Assembly (NCBI RefSeq): GCF_002368335.1
Contig: NZ_AP018288.1
Span: forward strand, 6,078,831 to 6,142,830
Direction: 5' to 3'
Source of the DNA: Nostoc sp. NIES-4103
Lineage (GTDB): Bacteria; Cyanobacteriota; Cyanobacteriia; Cyanobacteriales; Nostocaceae
DNA length: 64,000 nucleotides
Shown: positions 63,686 to 64,000 of the stretch, in pieces
Layout of the letters: every line of letters begins with the position of its first letter
Position numbering within the stretch: position 1 is the first letter of the stretch
Made by a program: the position numbers and the translations under genes
Notes under the pieces: generated by a model
The model's database searches: none
Told to the model about the DNA's origin: nothing
What the model saw: only the letters and a program-made list of their open reading frames with translations

Positions 63686-64000
63686 ATGACACTATTGTCT
63701 ATTGATGAACTAAAAACTTTAATTGAACAACCTCAAAATCACTGTGTCTCACTGTATATGCCTATGCAAAAAGCAGGGCCAGAGATTCGACAAAACCCAA
63801 TTCGTTTTAAAAATTTAATCCGTGAAGCTGAAGAACGTTTAGATGCAATTGGAATTAGCCAGACTGAGGCGGAAAATCTTCTTCAGCCAGCTAGGGAACT
63901 TGACACCAGTGATTTCTGGGAACACCAAGACCACAGCTTGGCAATCTTTATTTCTCCAGAAGTATTTCGCTATTACCGTCTACCAATAGAGTTTCAAGAA
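63686..64000 (+). CDS. Archaeo-eukaryotic release-factor-like protein (baeRF3 family), partial
   Basis: AGGAG precedes the ATG at 63686. The 105 residues inside the window read MTLLSIDELKTLIEQPQNHC, VSLYMPMQKAGPEIRQNPIR and FKNLIREAEERLDAIGISQT, then HQDHSLAIFISPEVFRYYRL. This is the start of the bacterial eRF1-like family 3 (baeRF3), which has the fold of eRF1 domain 2 and is linked to ribosome rescue or RNA processing in the hypotheses about the family. The 3' part lies outside the window. Confidence 0.75.
   Translation, partial: MTLLSIDELKTLIEQPQNHCVSLYMPMQKAGPEIRQNPIRFKNLIREAEERLDAIGISQTEAENLLQPARELDTSDFWEHQDHSLAIFISPEVFRYYRLPIEFQE

Overview
The window comes from a filamentous, probably heterocyst-forming cyanobacterium of the Nostoc/Anabaena type. 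The evidence is the D2 C-terminus of photosystem II (psbD), PsaK, Ycf66, Ycf35, Ycf46, a PsbP-like lipoprotein, the sulfolipid genes sqdB/sqdX and the cyanobacterial alkane pair (AAR and ADO). The HIP1 octamer gcgatcgc is frequent, and there are many heptameric short tandem repeats (STRR) of the kind typical of Nostocales. No rRNA, tRNA or CRISPR array was recognised.

Layout. 1-7.7 kb: end of psbD, a small RHH protein, a structured leader/ncRNA candidate with a 23-codon ORF, pterin dehydratase, an SLH-OprB porin, an Rrf2 regulator next to cysK, a J-domain protein and gatB. 7.8-10.7 kb: a minus-strand accessory operon with a PD-(D/E)XK nuclease fused to ParA, a ParB-like protein and a winged-helix/membrane protein broken by an in-frame stop. 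10.7-17.4 kb: repeats, a DUF6748 protein, remains of an NRPS/PKS/aminotransferase cluster, an alpha/beta hydrolase and an orphan ParA. 17.8-20.6 kb: a HlyD-type adaptor and an FtsX/MacB-type permease with no ATPase beside them. 21-28 kb: ileS, an HD hydrolase, a lipoate-ligase-type transferase, a YbjN protein and a Rieske oxygenase. 28.4-29.4 kb: an antitoxin/MazF-like pair split by a TA-flanked MITE, then a truncated antitoxin-like start. 29.6-40.6 kb: a zinc-ribbon Ser/Thr kinase, gnd, ycf66, small membrane or unknown proteins, a site-2 protease, a second Rieske oxygenase and psaK.

40.6-46.7 kb holds trpF, then on the minus strand folE, an SDR, accA, AAR and ADO. This is the cyanobacterial fatty-acid-to-alkane neighbourhood: AccA supplies malonyl-CoA, AAR reduces acyl-ACP to aldehyde, and ADO converts the aldehyde to alkane. 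46.8-52.2 kb: a MalG-type sugar permease, then a RiPP-precursor-like 96-aa protein with a Cys-rich tail, a chimeric ORF joining a haemagglutinin-type secretion domain to the same Cys-rich tail, and the full-length haemagglutinin-type exoprotein. 52.3-64 kb: a conserved unknown protein, Uma2 and GIY-YIG nuclease-fold proteins, the RHH/ycf46/ycf35 cluster, a PsbP-like lipoprotein, sqdB-DUF4291-sqdX, a DUF1361 membrane protein and the start of a release-factor-like (baeRF3) gene.

The most promising undescribed items are the nuclease-ParA/ParB-like/wHTH-TM operon (7.8-10.7 kb), the Cys-rich peptide and its secretion-domain chimera (48.1-49.3 kb), and the structured RNA with a leader peptide before the pterin dehydratase gene (0.72-1.02 kb). 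The intergenic DNA is unusually rich in small non-autonomous elements; at least five TIR families can be defined from the sequence alone. All family names rest on motif recognition by eye, and no database search was run.
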